This document shows positions 19,529 to 28,439 of a stretch of 64,000 nt of DNA, in pieces; position 1 is the stretch's first letter, and every line of letters starts with the position of its first letter. The notes beneath the pieces were generated by a model. That model did not search any database. It was not told the origin of the DNA and was given only the letters and a program-made list of their open reading frames with translations. The stretch spans positions 11,109,072-11,173,071 of the forward strand of contig CM030931.1 in NCBI GenBank assembly GCA_018136815.1, given 5' to 3'. The stretch comes from Isochrysis galbana (lineage: Eukaryota; Haptophyta; Isochrysidales; Isochrysidaceae). A program made the translations under genes and the position numbers.

Positions 19529-21810
19529 AAAAAAAAACCTTTTAATTTTCTCGCCACGCGCGCGGCTACGGGGTTGTCTATTGTAGCCACGCCCAGATCC
19601 CTTCCTCTCCTCTCACTTCCCGCCTTGCGGCAACTCCCCTCGTGCTCTACATAGGGGCCCGGGTCGTGGGGGGGGCTGGGTCGGGCGGGGTGCATCGGCC
19701 CTCAGTGGTCTGTCCTCGCCTTCCTCCTGTGCCTCTGGGTGGCCGGTTTCTTGCTGCTGTGGTGTGGGTGTCGTGCCGTTGCTGAGGTGCCTCGTGTTCG
19801 TGAATTGTTCTTCTTCGTGGGTGGTTCTTTCAGGGAGGGTGGGGGAGGGGAGGGTGTGCCTCGACCTCAGGCGAGCCTTTCGGCGAGGCCAATCGCTTCC
19901 GCCACAAGGCCGAGGTTGTCGCTCAATCTTAGTTTACCTTTGTTGTCTTCTGTAAATACCGGGGCGCTGAGCTCCGCTGACCTTTTTATTTTAGGTTTTC
20001 TACCCTGGGCCGCCGTGCGAGTGCGCATCGGGCGACAGGTTTTCGACGGTGTTAGGCCCCTCACCAGGGTGGTGAATCTTAAGAGCGTGGATTCTAAGAC
20101 CGGTATGTAGTGGTATTCATATGATTCGAACTCTATTCTGTAGAAGTCTCTTATTATGTATCTCCGGGCTATGATATAGAGGGTTTTTAGGCTGTCGGGG
20201 GTGGTCGCGTCTGGGTATGCGAATAGCCTATCCTTAGTTTTCTGCCCATGTGACCTATTCGTTTTCGGAGTGTAGTTAGCGATCCCGGGGATTTCGTGTG
20301 ACAGGTTGCATCGGACCCCGCGTTTGTTACGGAGGCACAGCCCTTGCGCGAATCGCGCGCACGTCTTAGGCGGTTCTTTGCCGAGGGCCTCGCGCACCGA
20401 CTTAGGGCGTGGTGCAATTTTCCACGCCTCGGTGCGCGCCTTGCGTTTGGCAGCCTCTGCGTCGCATATGCAGCGCCTGTGGGCTGGTAGCAGGTTACTC
20501 GCGACCTCCGGGCGCCAGCCTTTACAGCCCCTGATGCTTCCGTGAATCATCAGCTTGTGGTGGGAATGGAGACCCTGGGGCATCTCCAAGTTTTTGCACG
20601 CGCGCACGGCGTAGTTTACTGGGATAATCGTGTTCTCGATGTTGAGAAGGAGCTTGCGTGGGAAGTTGCTCGTCAGGAACGACCCTTGGGTCGCTGCGAC
20701 ATACAGGTGCCAGCGCGTGGAGTGAGCCACTTTGGACACAAAGGTGCCCGACTCACCTTCAAGCTTCATGCGTTCACGGTTTCCTTTAAGGAACGTGAGT
20801 CCTTCTTTCTCGACCGCCTTTACAATGGCGCTGAGCGTGATTTTGGAGGCTTGAGCGAGGCCTTCGGCCTCTACTACGAAGTGGGCTGCCACGTCTTGGA
20901 GAGCCTCGTATAGCGCCTTGCGCGACGAGGTGCCTTTGTTGTTGAGCTTGCTCTCGATGGATACGATTTTGATCTGCACCTCAACGTCCACTTGGTGGAC
21001 GCGGATGGAGGTTTGAAGGCCATAGCGGGCTTGGAATTGTTGCGCACAATCTTCATTGACCGCGATGTGCCATGGGCCCCGCGAGGAGCGAGCCCAGAAG
21101 TCAGGTTCAGGGTCGACGCCCTCGAGCTCGAGTAGGAGTTCCACAATGGCCGCATAGACCGTGGTGTCATGGAGCACGAGGTCGCCCGCCTGGCTGAACG
21201 ACATGTCGTAGTTGGCATCTGTGTCAGGTTGTTGATCTTCTTTTTCTGAGTCTGGGTCCTGGGGGGCGGGCCCGGGGAGGGTGGGGGTCAGTGGCATCGG
21301 GTGTTGGCGGAGGTGGAGAAGCAGGAGTGTGGGCTGCCTAGGAGGTCTTGGGTGGAGAGTGGTGGCTTGCGTGCTATCTCTGTGTGGCCAGAGGTGTATG
21401 TTGCTTCCATACGTCAGACAGATTGTCAGTATGTTGTGCCCATAAGGGCCACCCGGCTGCGGGTCGCGCCGCCGAGGCGGCGCGGCCCTTGCCAGGGTGG
21501 GAGGGGCCTCTGCCATAAGGCATGCCCAGTGGGGTGCGGCTGGTCCCTGCCTGATGCTGCTTCCCTGGGTCCTGCAGTCTGCTGCCCCCCATGTGGGGGG
21601 CCAGCATGGCTGCTGCGTGTGGTGTGGCCGGGGCCACGGGCCGTGTGGCGCGACGCGGGTCGCGCTCACCTGCTCGGCCTCTGATGGCGGACGCGGTCGC
21701 TTCGACAGCGACTGCTCCATGGGGGCTGGGGGGCCGCCCTCGGCGGGGGACCCGAAGGAGAGGAGAGGAGCGGCGGCGCGCTCCATGGCAACTGACTATA
21801 AAGTTAGTTG
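19529..21810 (-). mobile_element. Complete-ended MERA-family retroelement, internally deleted
   Basis: A 2282-bp element bounded by perfect 16-bp direct repeats (19513-19528 and 21811-21826). Read on the minus strand, it begins with a hairpin (CAACTAACT, loop, then AGTCAGTTG), then GCC and ATG of the MERA ORF. It ends ...AATTAAAAGG followed by about 10 T. The T-run at the sense 3' end is odd for a retroposon. The TSD length suggests target-primed reverse transcription. The single ORF fuses a gag-like protein directly to the last part of the RT, so the RT catalytic core is missing and the copy is non-autonomous. Confidence 0.85.
19867..21786 (-). CDS. Gag-like CCCH zinc-finger protein fused to RT tail
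   Basis: 639 aa starting MERAAAPLLSFGS. It has a Pro-rich, disordered first 190 residues, an acidic patch (SEKEDQQPDTDANYD), then a folded middle. About residue 475 is a CCCH-type zinc finger (CARFAQGLC...GVRCNLSH), a nucleic-acid-binding module. Immediately after it the frame continues into the RT C-terminus (KDRLFAYPDATTPDSLKTLY and onward) and ends AEAIGLAERLA. Compared with the 17-kb copy, the RT palm, thumb and Cys-His knuckle are deleted in frame. The intact 640-codon frame suggests either a recent deletion or selection to keep the fusion. Likely role: RNA binding and packaging for mobilisation by an autonomous relative (inference). Confidence 0.7.
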   Translation of the reverse strand: MERAAAPLLSFGSPAEGGPPAPMEQSLSKRPRPPSEAEQVSATRVAPHGPWPRPHHTQQPCWPPTWGAADCRTQGSSIRQGPAAPHWACLMAEAPPTLARAAPPRRRDPQPGGPYGHNILTICLTYGSNIHLWPHRDSTQATTLHPRPPRQPTLLLLHLRQHPMPLTPTLPGPAPQDPDSEKEDQQPDTDANYDMSFSQAGDLVLHDTTVYAAIVELLLELEGVDPEPDFWARSSRGPWHIAVNEDCAQQFQARYGLQTSIRVHQVDVEVQIKIVSIESKLNNKGTSSRKALYEALQDVAAHFVVEAEGLAQASKITLSAIVKAVEKEGLTFLKGNRERMKLEGESGTFVSKVAHSTRWHLYVAATQGSFLTSNFPRKLLLNIENTIIPVNYAVRACKNLEMPQGLHSHHKLMIHGSIRGCKGWRPEVASNLLPAHRRCICDAEAAKRKARTEAWKIAPRPKSVREALGKEPPKTCARFAQGLCLRNKRGVRCNLSHEIPGIANYTPKTNRSHGQKTKDRLFAYPDATTPDSLKTLYIIARRYIIRDFYRIEFESYEYHYIPVLESTLLRFTTLVRGLTPSKTCRPMRTRTAAQGRKPKIKRSAELSAPVFTEDNKGKLRLSDNLGLVAEAIGLAERLA

Positions 21811-21826
21811 TATAGGCACGGGGAGA
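21811..21826. repeat. Right target site duplication
   Basis: Exact repeat of 19513-19528 immediately outside the 5' hairpin of the element. Confidence 0.9.
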
Positions 21827-22111
21827 TGGCGCGATGCGCCGAAGACGAGGGTGACTCCCTCGTGGCGCCCGGGAGGAGTACCCCATCGCATCGGTCGCGT
21901 TCATGTCGCCCCCCTCCCTTTGGAAGTATGAGATGTCGTGAGGGAGCTTGCGCAGCTCCTCCGGGTGTTTGCGTTGGAGGACAAGCCGGCAGATTTCCAC
22001 CATGTCGAGTCCCCTGTGCAGATCGACCCTCCCGTGCACATCGATGAGGAAGTGCTCCTTGGCGCTCTTGCGCGGGAAGCCCGCTTGGGGATCGCTCCCG
22101 CGCTTCGTCAT
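21813..22111 (-). pseudogene. Possible host exon interrupted by the retroelement
   Basis: The minus-strand frame opens at 22111 (MTKRGSDPQAGFPRKSAKEH) and reads protein-like sequence (DLHRGLDMVEICRLVLQRK, ELRKLPHDISYFQREGGDMN) until the element boundary. Removing the element and one TSD copy lets the frame run on into the sequence left of 19513 for about 60 more codons before a stop near 19345. A second frame there (19272-19487) is also open. No family is recognised. It may be a host gene disrupted by the insertion, or chance coding. Confidence 0.35.
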
Positions 22112-22470
22112 GGCGGCGGCGGCGGCGTGTGTGTGTGTGTGTGTGGTTCGGTTGCTCTAGGGCGGTGTAGAATATTCGTCGTGCCCCCCCCCCCAATCGC
22201 CCCCGTGAGCACTTCATGCGAGCGGTGTACGAGAGGATCTGTGCGAAAGGGAACCCAAGAAGACAGACGACGAACCGTTATCCTCGCTGGAGATACCTTC
22301 CCCATAAAAAAAAGGGTTTGATCCGCGCACTCGCGTCTCGCGGAGTGACGATTGTGCTCGACGAGGTACCACACCTCCTTGATGTGCCCCTGTGGGTGCC
22401 ATCGGACGTTCAGGACACTGCCGCAATCTTTTGCGATAGGGCCCACTTCGGGCTGTGCCACGTCTGTCAC
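22108..22470 (-). other. Uncertain short ORF
   Basis: Open frame with some protein-like stretches (VGPIAKDCGSVLNVRWHPQG, HIKEVWYLVEHNRHSA), ending in a translated CA/GT microsatellite (22125-22144). Opposite-strand ORF 22216-22542 is equally open. I cannot decide whether either is real; it could be another exon of the interrupted gene at 21.8-22.1 kb. Confidence 0.25.
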
Positions 22471-22478
22471 TGCGGCGG

Positions 22479-22883
22479 TTATGACTTGGGAGTTTTGCGC
22501 AGTTGTAGTGCGGGGAGTCTGATTGTTCTTGGTTGTTTGTGAGTTGGTTGTTTGTGAGTTGGTTGTTTGTGAGTTGGTCGTTTGGGATTTTCATGTAACA
22601 GCTTCTGACTTGTATTCAGTTGGTCTTTCAACATTTTGCCAAACTTGTCGTCATGCACACCTTGTGAGTAGTTCAAGATGCCTTGAATTACTTCCCTTGC
22701 GTGTTCATTGACAGAAGGCGGTGCAAGACTTTGAATCTCCTCCGCTTTTTCCTTCATAAACGCAAGTTTTGTTAATGATGTAGATAGGTCATCCTTCATT
22801 GCTCTCTCCAGTTCTTCCTCTTCCTTCATGTCGTTCTCCAGTTCTTTCTTCATTCTCTTCACTTCTTCCTCTGGATCACTCAT
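22479..22883 (-). CDS. Short coiled-coil protein with PTHKQ repeats
   Basis: Start at 22883 (MSDPEEEVKRMKKELENDMK). 134 residues: a charged amphipathic coiled coil (residues 5-70), a short folded part (REVIQGILNYSQGVHDDKFG), then three tandem PTHKQ units encoded by an 18-nt DNA repeat, and a basic tail. A longer reading from 22979 exists but its extra residues look random. Codon use and GC are lower than in the neighbours. Family not recognised. It sits at the left end of the atypical 22.5-26.3 kb block. Confidence 0.5.
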   Translation of the reverse strand: MSDPEEEVKRMKKELENDMKEEEELERAMKDDLSTSLTKLAFMKEKAEEIQSLAPPSVNEHAREVIQGILNYSQGVHDDKFGKMLKDQLNTSQKLLHENPKRPTHKQPTHKQPTHKQPRTIRLPALQLRKTPKS

Positions 22884-22991
22884 CGGACCTTTTGTTGTGG
22901 ATACCCCTAACTGCATAGTACAACACAAAAAAAAGTGCGATTGAGTAGTGGGTACCTCGGCCATAGCGTGTTCCTTCACCCACTAACTTGT

Positions 22992-23125
22992 CTTCACCGA
23001 CTAACTGCCCCTACCACGAACTTGCCTTCACCGACTAACTGCCCCTACCACGAACTTGCCTTCACCGACTAACTGCCCCTACCACGAACTTGCCTTCACC
23101 CACTAACTGCCCCTACCACTAGCTG
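22992..23125. repeat. 34-bp tandem repeat, about 3.5-4 copies
   Basis: The unit starts CTTCACCGACTAACTGCCCC and continues TACCACGAACTTGC. The last unit is degenerate. A second minisatellite (CGCCTGCTGGTCCGCCTCCT and variants) fills 23240-23345, just before the ankyrin ORF. Confidence 0.9.
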
Positions 23126-23369
23126 CTCTCCCACCCGACTAACTGCCCACCTACCGACCTGACTAACTGCCCACTCGGCAACTGCTTGCCCCACTCGACT
23201 AGCTTTCACCGCGCCCACCCATCCCGCGGCCTGCCACCTCCTCGCCTGCTGGTCCGCCTCCTCCTCCTCGCCTGCTGGTCCGCCTCCTCCTCCTCGCCTG
23301 CTGGTCCGCCTCCTCGCCTGCTGGTCCGCCTCCTCGCCTGTCACTGACTCCCCGCTACCACAATTCGCG

Positions 23370-24449
23370 ATGGACTCCAATCTCAAGCGTCCTATGGAAG
23401 CATCATGTGGAGAGGAGACCCGTCAAGTGTTAGCTCGCCTGTCTTCTGCTGAGGGACAAGAGGAATCAGTACTCCAAGAAGATGAGCTTGGAGTCGTCCA
23501 AGAAGAGCAGCTGCTTGTCCAAGAAGAGCAGGTTGGGGTTGTCCAAGAAGAGCAGGTTGGGGTTGTCAATGAAGAGCAGCTTGGAGATGTTGAAGAAGAG
23601 CAGCTTGGGGTTGTCAATGAAGAGCAGCAGCTTGGAGTTGAAGAGCATCAGCCTCCAGTCGAACCCCCCGAGCCCAACCCATTGATTGGAGCGATGGATG
23701 AGATGGATTGTACCGCTCTGCACCATGCCTGTGAGTTTGGTGACTCTGGGTGTGTCCAAGCACTCCTTGACGCAAGTGTGGCGGTGGATGTCGTGAACAA
23801 GCGTGACAAGACTGCCTTGATGCTCGCGTGTGACAATGGCCATGTTGTGTGCGCGAACGCATTGCTCGATGCCAATGCCGCTGTGGACACCCAGAACACG
23901 GGTGGAGTCACAGCCCTGATGTCGGCATGTCGGCATGGGCACAATGTATGCGTTCTAGTGCTCCTGAAGGCGGACGCGAATGTCAACTTGGCAGACAAGG
24001 ATGGGCACACTGCCTTGATGTTCGCGTGTGACAGTGGCCATGAGATATGTACTCGAGCATTGATCGACGCCAATGCGGCCTTGAATCTCCAAGACCACAT
24101 CGGGGTCTCAGCCTTGATGCTAGCGTCCGAGAAGGGCCACGAAACGTGCGTGGATATGTTGATCAAGGCGATGGCGGATGTGGATCTGAAGGACCGGTGC
24201 GGGTGGACTGCCTTGATGCGAGCGTGCAAAGCTGACCGTGATCTGTGTGCTCATGCACTGCTCTGTGCGAATGCGAGGGTGGACGCCACAAACTTGAATG
24301 ACTGCACTGCTTTGATGATGGCGTGTGAGCTCGACCATGACCACTGTGTGCGTGAACTCATCGAGGCGGATAGAGGCAGGCGGGGAGGGAGAGAGGCAGG
24401 CGGGGAGAGAGGCAGGCGGGGAGAGGCGGGGTGGGCAGTTGGGGGGTGA
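23370..24449 (+). CDS. Ankyrin-repeat protein with Glu/Gln-rich N-terminal repeats
   Basis: 359 aa from the ATG at 23370. Residues about 30-95 are tandem LGVVQEEQ/VGVVNEEQ units. Residues about 108-330 hold about seven ankyrin repeats with the clear consensus TALM.AC..GH..C...LL.ANA.VD, typical of protein-binding scaffolds. The extra conserved Cys in each repeat is a feature of this lineage of ankyrins. The C-terminal 25 residues (RRGGREAGGERGRRG) are translation of a G-rich minisatellite, so the true end or an exon boundary may lie near 24370. Partner unknown. Such proteins are frequent in large algal DNA viruses and in algal genomes, so origin cannot be told from this alone. Confidence 0.8.
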   Translation: MDSNLKRPMEASCGEETRQVLARLSSAEGQEESVLQEDELGVVQEEQLLVQEEQVGVVQEEQVGVVNEEQLGDVEEEQLGVVNEEQQLGVEEHQPPVEPPEPNPLIGAMDEMDCTALHHACEFGDSGCVQALLDASVAVDVVNKRDKTALMLACDNGHVVCANALLDANAAVDTQNTGGVTALMSACRHGHNVCVLVLLKADANVNLADKDGHTALMFACDSGHEICTRALIDANAALNLQDHIGVSALMLASEKGHETCVDMLIKAMADVDLKDRCGWTALMRACKADRDLCAHALLCANARVDATNLNDCTALMMACELDHDHCVRELIEADRGRRGGREAGGERGRRGEAGWAVGG

Positions 24450-24515
24450 GCAGTTGGGGGGTGGGCGGGCGGTGGTCGATGGGCGGTGAAGGTGGGCAGT
24501 TGGGGGGTGGATACT
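24370..24515. repeat. G-rich minisatellite
   Basis: Short tandem units GAGGCAGGCGGG and then GGGCAGTTGGGGGGTG repeat across the junction between the ankyrin ORF and the next ORF. It could be an intron or a spacer. Confidence 0.8.
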
Positions 24516-24997
24516 CTGAATATTTGGACAAGCACACTCTGGATTGTGGATCGAATGGTCTGAATCAGTTCCAACTCACGAGGCCAACTGACACGACGCT
24601 TTCGTATCGATACAAATGCCTCAATGGTATTGACAGTCCAGCAAACATAGTGCAATCCACACCAAGTGATATCAGGGCGGATGGTAGCGTGATATACTTG
24701 GACAAGCACGATGTCGATTGTGGTACAAAGCCAATCGCCAAATTCAAACTGAATCGACCCACACCCGACACGCTATCGTATGATTACACGTGCAATTCCG
24801 TGGAGGCCGCTGGTACATGTCGTGACGTGACGACGGAGTGGAATAACGAAACCTGGCATAACACTAACCTTGACAAGCACAACGTGGAATGCGAACAGGA
24901 CGAAGTCATCACGCAATTCCGGCTGAACCGACGAAGCAGCACACAGGACAAGCTGAGGTACATGTACAGGTGCTGCAAAATGAGCTCGTCACAATGA
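24479..24997 (+). CDS. Protein of three Cys modules (LDKHxVDCG)
   Basis: 172 aa from the first in-frame ATG (24479). Three tandem modules of about 50-60 residues each start YLDKHTLDCG, YLDKHDVDCG and NLDKHNVECE. Each continues with F.L.RP..DTLSYRYKC-like strands ending in Cys (C or CC), implying a small beta-rich disulfide-bonded unit. I recall similar modules in proteins of large algal viruses but cannot verify that here. There is no signal peptide. The start is uncertain because the first 16 codons are minisatellite. The gene could alternatively be a downstream exon of the ankyrin gene, though that would need splicing across 24370-24500. Confidence 0.6.
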   Translation: MGGEGGQLGGGYSEYLDKHTLDCGSNGLNQFQLTRPTDTTLSYRYKCLNGIDSPANIVQSTPSDIRADGSVIYLDKHDVDCGTKPIAKFKLNRPTPDTLSYDYTCNSVEAAGTCRDVTTEWNNETWHNTNLDKHNVECEQDEVITQFRLNRRSSTQDKLRYMYRCCKMSSSQ

Positions 24998-25288
24998 CGT
25001 CTCAGGTGACAACGAACGGAAGCATGGTGGCCTCCATCAGTGCCTCCGTTGATTCTTTGGACTTACTCGCACTTCGCACGGCCCCCCTGTTGCTTCGGAG
25101 CCCTCGTCCAATTCGACATGCATGTCGACCCGTGTCCTACAGGAAGTCGGGGCCCACGCTCCGCACACTCTCTAACGCTCAGCAACGTGTGCTTGGGATC
25201 CGCTCACATCCCTCTGCCTTCGTCGCTGACGACGTCGACCAATGGACAAATGCGCGTGCGAGTTGAGCATCGTCGTGTGTATATCCCG

Positions 25289-25840
25289 TTATCGATTTTG
25301 CAGCGACACCAACCATGAAATGGAAGCTTTGATGGTATCTATTCTGGGGACTTTCCACTCGATGCTTCGACCGAACATCCACCGAAGGATACCCCAGACG
25401 GCGTTCTGGAAATCTTCACCCTGAGTGTTTTCCACATTGGTCCTCACATGTGCCAACCAAAAGCTCGATGTAGGTGAATGTACAGTTGAGGAGAACGCCA
25501 GCTGGAGTGGGACATCATCTCCTTGTGCAAGTATACCTCTTCCGGTACGCATTACCATGTCTGCGACAGCTTCGAACACCTCTTTCTTCACAGACTCGAT
25601 GCTTTCTCTCACGGCACTACAATCCCAATGTTTGTATCTTTGGAGCTCTGTGGTGAAATTGGAGTCACGTTGGAGCTCTTCACAAATACATATATTCATT
25701 ATGTCACTGTTCACATCACTAAACTCCAACCATTCCTTGTCAGACATCTGTGCTATGCTCATAGACGCTAGTGATTCCACGGAACGCTTCCTTTTTCCTA
25801 GCAGCCCATTCACGACAGATTGGGGATCCCTTTCGCCCAT
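25289..25840 (-). CDS. Unknown 183-aa protein
   Basis: ATG at 25840 opens MGERDPQSVVNGLLGKRKRS. The rest is balanced and protein-like, with predicted helices (SDKEWLEFSDVNSDIMNICI; VRESIESVKKEVFEAVADMV) and a hydrophobic C-terminal helix (FQNAVWGILRWMFGRSIEWK). No known family. Intronless and of moderate GC like its neighbours in the block. The KRKR near the N-terminus could be a nuclear signal. Confidence 0.5.
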   Translation of the reverse strand: MGERDPQSVVNGLLGKRKRSVESLASMSIAQMSDKEWLEFSDVNSDIMNICICEELQRDSNFTTELQRYKHWDCSAVRESIESVKKEVFEAVADMVMRTGRGILAQGDDVPLQLAFSSTVHSPTSSFWLAHVRTNVENTQGEDFQNAVWGILRWMFGRSIEWKVPRIDTIKASISWLVSLQNR

Positions 25841-25936
25841 AGGAAGCGCTCGTGGTACTAGGAAGATTAGATTATATTAATCCTGTCACGAAATACCTAG
25901 GCCTACAGGCTTTGGCCATGCGTAAAAGCTAACGTT

Positions 25937-26287
25937 ATGTACGAAGGCGCTATGCGACCAGAAGCGCGCCCTTCCTCCTCGGTGCCACAAGGCAGACGAA
26001 ACCATGGCAGGAGGCGGAGGGCGGAAGCTCTCCTACACTCTCACAAAAAAAAATGTACAAAATGTGGAAGACCACCTCCCGATTCGATCATGTATCAGAA
26101 GTTATGCAACCGCATTCTTGGTCGCCCCAATCCGGAGAAACACAACAATACTGAACGCAATTCCACGACAACAATACTCATAAATAAAAGGCACAAAAGG
26201 CAGCCTACACCGTCTACGCGGAAGACTGACGATCACTCAAGTATCAGTGATGAAGACTGGAACAAGATTATTTCGGGAGATCTCTAA
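25937..26287 (+). CDS. Small basic protein with one CxxC
   Basis: 116 aa, strongly basic (HGRRRRAEAL, SHKKKCTKCGRPP). A single CTKCG knuckle plus a later Cys (QKLCNRI) could be half a zinc-binding site. The C-terminus is acidic (SISDEDWNKIISGDL). Not recognised. DNA or RNA binding is a guess from charge only. Divergently placed, about 100 bases from the 183-aa ORF. Confidence 0.4.
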   Translation: MYEGAMRPEARPSSSVPQGRRNHGRRRRAEALLHSHKKKCTKCGRPPPDSIMYQKLCNRILGRPNPEKHNNTERNSTTTILINKRHKRQPTPSTRKTDDHSSISDEDWNKIISGDL

Positions 26288-26399
26288 ACGTCACAAAAAG
26301 TCAGGTAAATCGGACCCCTTCGTTCAGGCTGACATCGCCAGCATACCCTCTTGCCAAACGAGTGGGTTGGATAGCGCTACCCTCATGATCCCCACGATC

Positions 26400-26600
26400 T
26401 TCCGCGATTGAACGCTTTTCCATGCGGTGGGGGGGGGGAGGTGATGGTGATTGAACGCGTTCCACGTGTAGGCTGATGGTGATTGAACGCTTTTTCCATG
26501 CGGTGGGGGTGATGGTGATTGAGCGCGTTCCACGTGTAGGCTGATGGTGATTGAACGCTTTTCCATGCGGTGGGTGATGGTGATTGAGCGCTTCTCGCCT
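26400..26600. repeat. Tandem repeat of about 95 bp
   Basis: The phrases GGTGATGGTGATTGAACGC, TTCCACGTGTAGGCTGATG and TTTTCCATGCGGTGGG alternate for about two and a half units. It marks the right end of the atypical block. Confidence 0.85.
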
Positions 26601-27437
26601 TACTAGCTACTAGCTACCATGGAAGAAGAACACGAAAAAGCGGTTGGACATGGACATGATTGTTTCCCATCCTCTTGGCTCTTGGATCTTATTTGCTAGT
26701 CACTGTGTTCATTGGGCTTGATCTTGATCTCTTATCTCAAACTCAAAACTGCCTCTTTTCTTCACCCCGGCTAGGTTAAGGTTAGACCGCCGCTACGTTT
26801 ACGTTTTACGTTTTGGTTTTGGCGGGGTGGGGGGCGAGAAAATATAAATCTCTCGGGGTCCCATGGTGGGGGGGCGGAGAGAAAAAGCCGAACCTGAGCT
26901 TTCGTCTCTCCCTCCGGCAACGGCAATGGCACCAATGGCACCTCCGCGCTCGACTTCGCACTTGCCGCAGTAGCCAGCGCGGCCCTTAGTCCTTAGTCAT
27001 TAGGCCTTTGGCTTCCGGATCGCCTATGCCCCTCAAAGAGGTCGCGGCGTCAGTGGAAAAAAAAATCTTCTTAAAAATCCCCGCTACATGCGCGGCATGA
27101 GGCAGTGGCTTGTGCCCCCATCAACCCCCTCGCCCTTCCCCAGTTCCCTCTTTGGCGGAGAAGCTGGTTCCGGGTCGCGGCGTCAGTGAAAGGAGCGACC
27201 ATCGGGATCGGGCGCGCGGGTCGGGGCATCAAGTCAACTTGTAAGTGAATTCGAAGCACAAGTATTCAAGCACGCACAAATACTGAGACTAAGACAGGAA
27301 ACCACGAGTTGTCAATCGTTGAAGAACAATTCGCGATACGCACAGCACTGGAATCCAATCATCGATATGTGCTGAAGACGTCACTTCCTGTTGAGCGTGC
27401 CCTCCCGGCAATGTAAGGTCACGACCACTCAGCCTCC
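26601..27437. other. Intergenic region with a retroelement tail
   Basis: No gene seen. At about 27057 the string AAAAAAAAATCTTCTTAAAAA and then CCGCTACATGCGCGGCATG resembles 52685 and onward, so it is the 3' tail (minus sense) of a second retroelement subfamily. No coding part is recognisable beside it. Confidence 0.5.
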
Positions 27438-28208
27438 TTAGATACTGCCTAGACTCCACGTCGTCACCTTGCGTACGGGGACACTCCGGGTCATCTCAAG
27501 TGCGTCCGTCTCGGAGAGCGGCGGTGTGTATCCGTCCCTAGTCCATGTCACAGGGCGGCCAGCGGCCTCGAGCTTCCGGCGTTCCAGCTTGGCGGCTCGC
27601 TGCTGCTGGAGGCTTGCCTGATATTCCGCGAGCAGCCCCATCCGCTGAGCGGGTGCTTCCCTTCGTTGAGAGTTGCGGATTGCAGCATCAAGCTGGGCTT
27701 GCGCCTGTTTCTCTCTCTCTCTCCTAGCCTTATACGGGTCACCGCAATCACCAGTTGAAGGGTCCCATCGAGGCATGGAAGCCAGCCTTGGGTGCACGCA
27801 ATACTCCACGCGTGACGACGTTGGTGGAGCGTTGACACGCTCCTCTGCCGCTCGGATGTGCCTCTCACTGTAATGGAATTTGGTGCTGTCAGGCACATAC
27901 ATCCGCCGCTCCTCATTGTCGAGGACCTCCGCGCGGAAGTTGTAGTCTGCACGCTTGTGTGAGTCGTACTTGGAAAGCGTGCGCATGAGAGGTCTCTCCG
28001 GGAAGATCTTAAAGTTGTCCGGCACCACAGACTGGTTCCAGGCTGGCTTGTTTACGCCGAGGCGGTCAGGGATCTTGGCCGCCTTTACCTCCATCCTAGC
28101 AGCAAGAGCGCTCCGCGGCACAGCCTCCTCGTCGAACGCGGACGTGGTCATGTCAAAGTTGATCTGCGCTCTCCGCCCGCGGCTCTTCTCGAACGAGCCG
28201 CCTCCCAT
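27438..28208 (-). CDS. Uncharacterised 256-aa protein
   Basis: Single-exon frame from the ATG at 28208. Hydrophilic, with no TM segment. Proteinaceous motifs include NFKIFPERPLMRTLSKYDSH, YVPDSTKFHYSERHIRAAEE and a Lys/Arg/Glu-rich helix (about residues 160-215, KARREREKQAQAQLDAAIRN) likely to be coiled coil. Its style resembles algal flagellar or cytoskeletal associated proteins, but I cannot name a family. It shares a bidirectional promoter region (28209-28668) with the CRAL-TRIO gene. Confidence 0.75.
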   Translation of the reverse strand: MGGGSFEKSRGRRAQINFDMTTSAFDEEAVPRSALAARMEVKAAKIPDRLGVNKPAWNQSVVPDNFKIFPERPLMRTLSKYDSHKRADYNFRAEVLDNEERRMYVPDSTKFHYSERHIRAAEERVNAPPTSSRVEYCVHPRLASMPRWDPSTGDCGDPYKARREREKQAQAQLDAAIRNSQRREAPAQRMGLLAEYQASLQQQRAAKLERRKLEAAGRPVTWTRDGYTPPLSETDALEMTRSVPVRKVTTWSLGSI

Positions 28209-28439
28209 TGTGGCCGGGCTTTCTCCTTCGCTAGCTCTCTTCTCTGTGCGCGTGCGGAAACGACCGAGCCGACGTGAGGCGATCGTTTCGATTCAGCTGC
28301 CGTGCCCCCACTCTGGACCACGGACGCGGGTGTCCCCCTCCGGTATCATCCCTCCGCCCCTCCTCCCCCCCCCCCCGCTGCCTCATCACACCAGGCAGTG
28401 TGAAACCACATCTCGGGCACTTCCGACAACCAGACCAGC

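Noticed and set aside
22992-23125. Possible CRISPR-like array
   Set aside because: The 34-bp units are contiguous with no unique spacers; it is an ordinary minisatellite in a eukaryotic genome.
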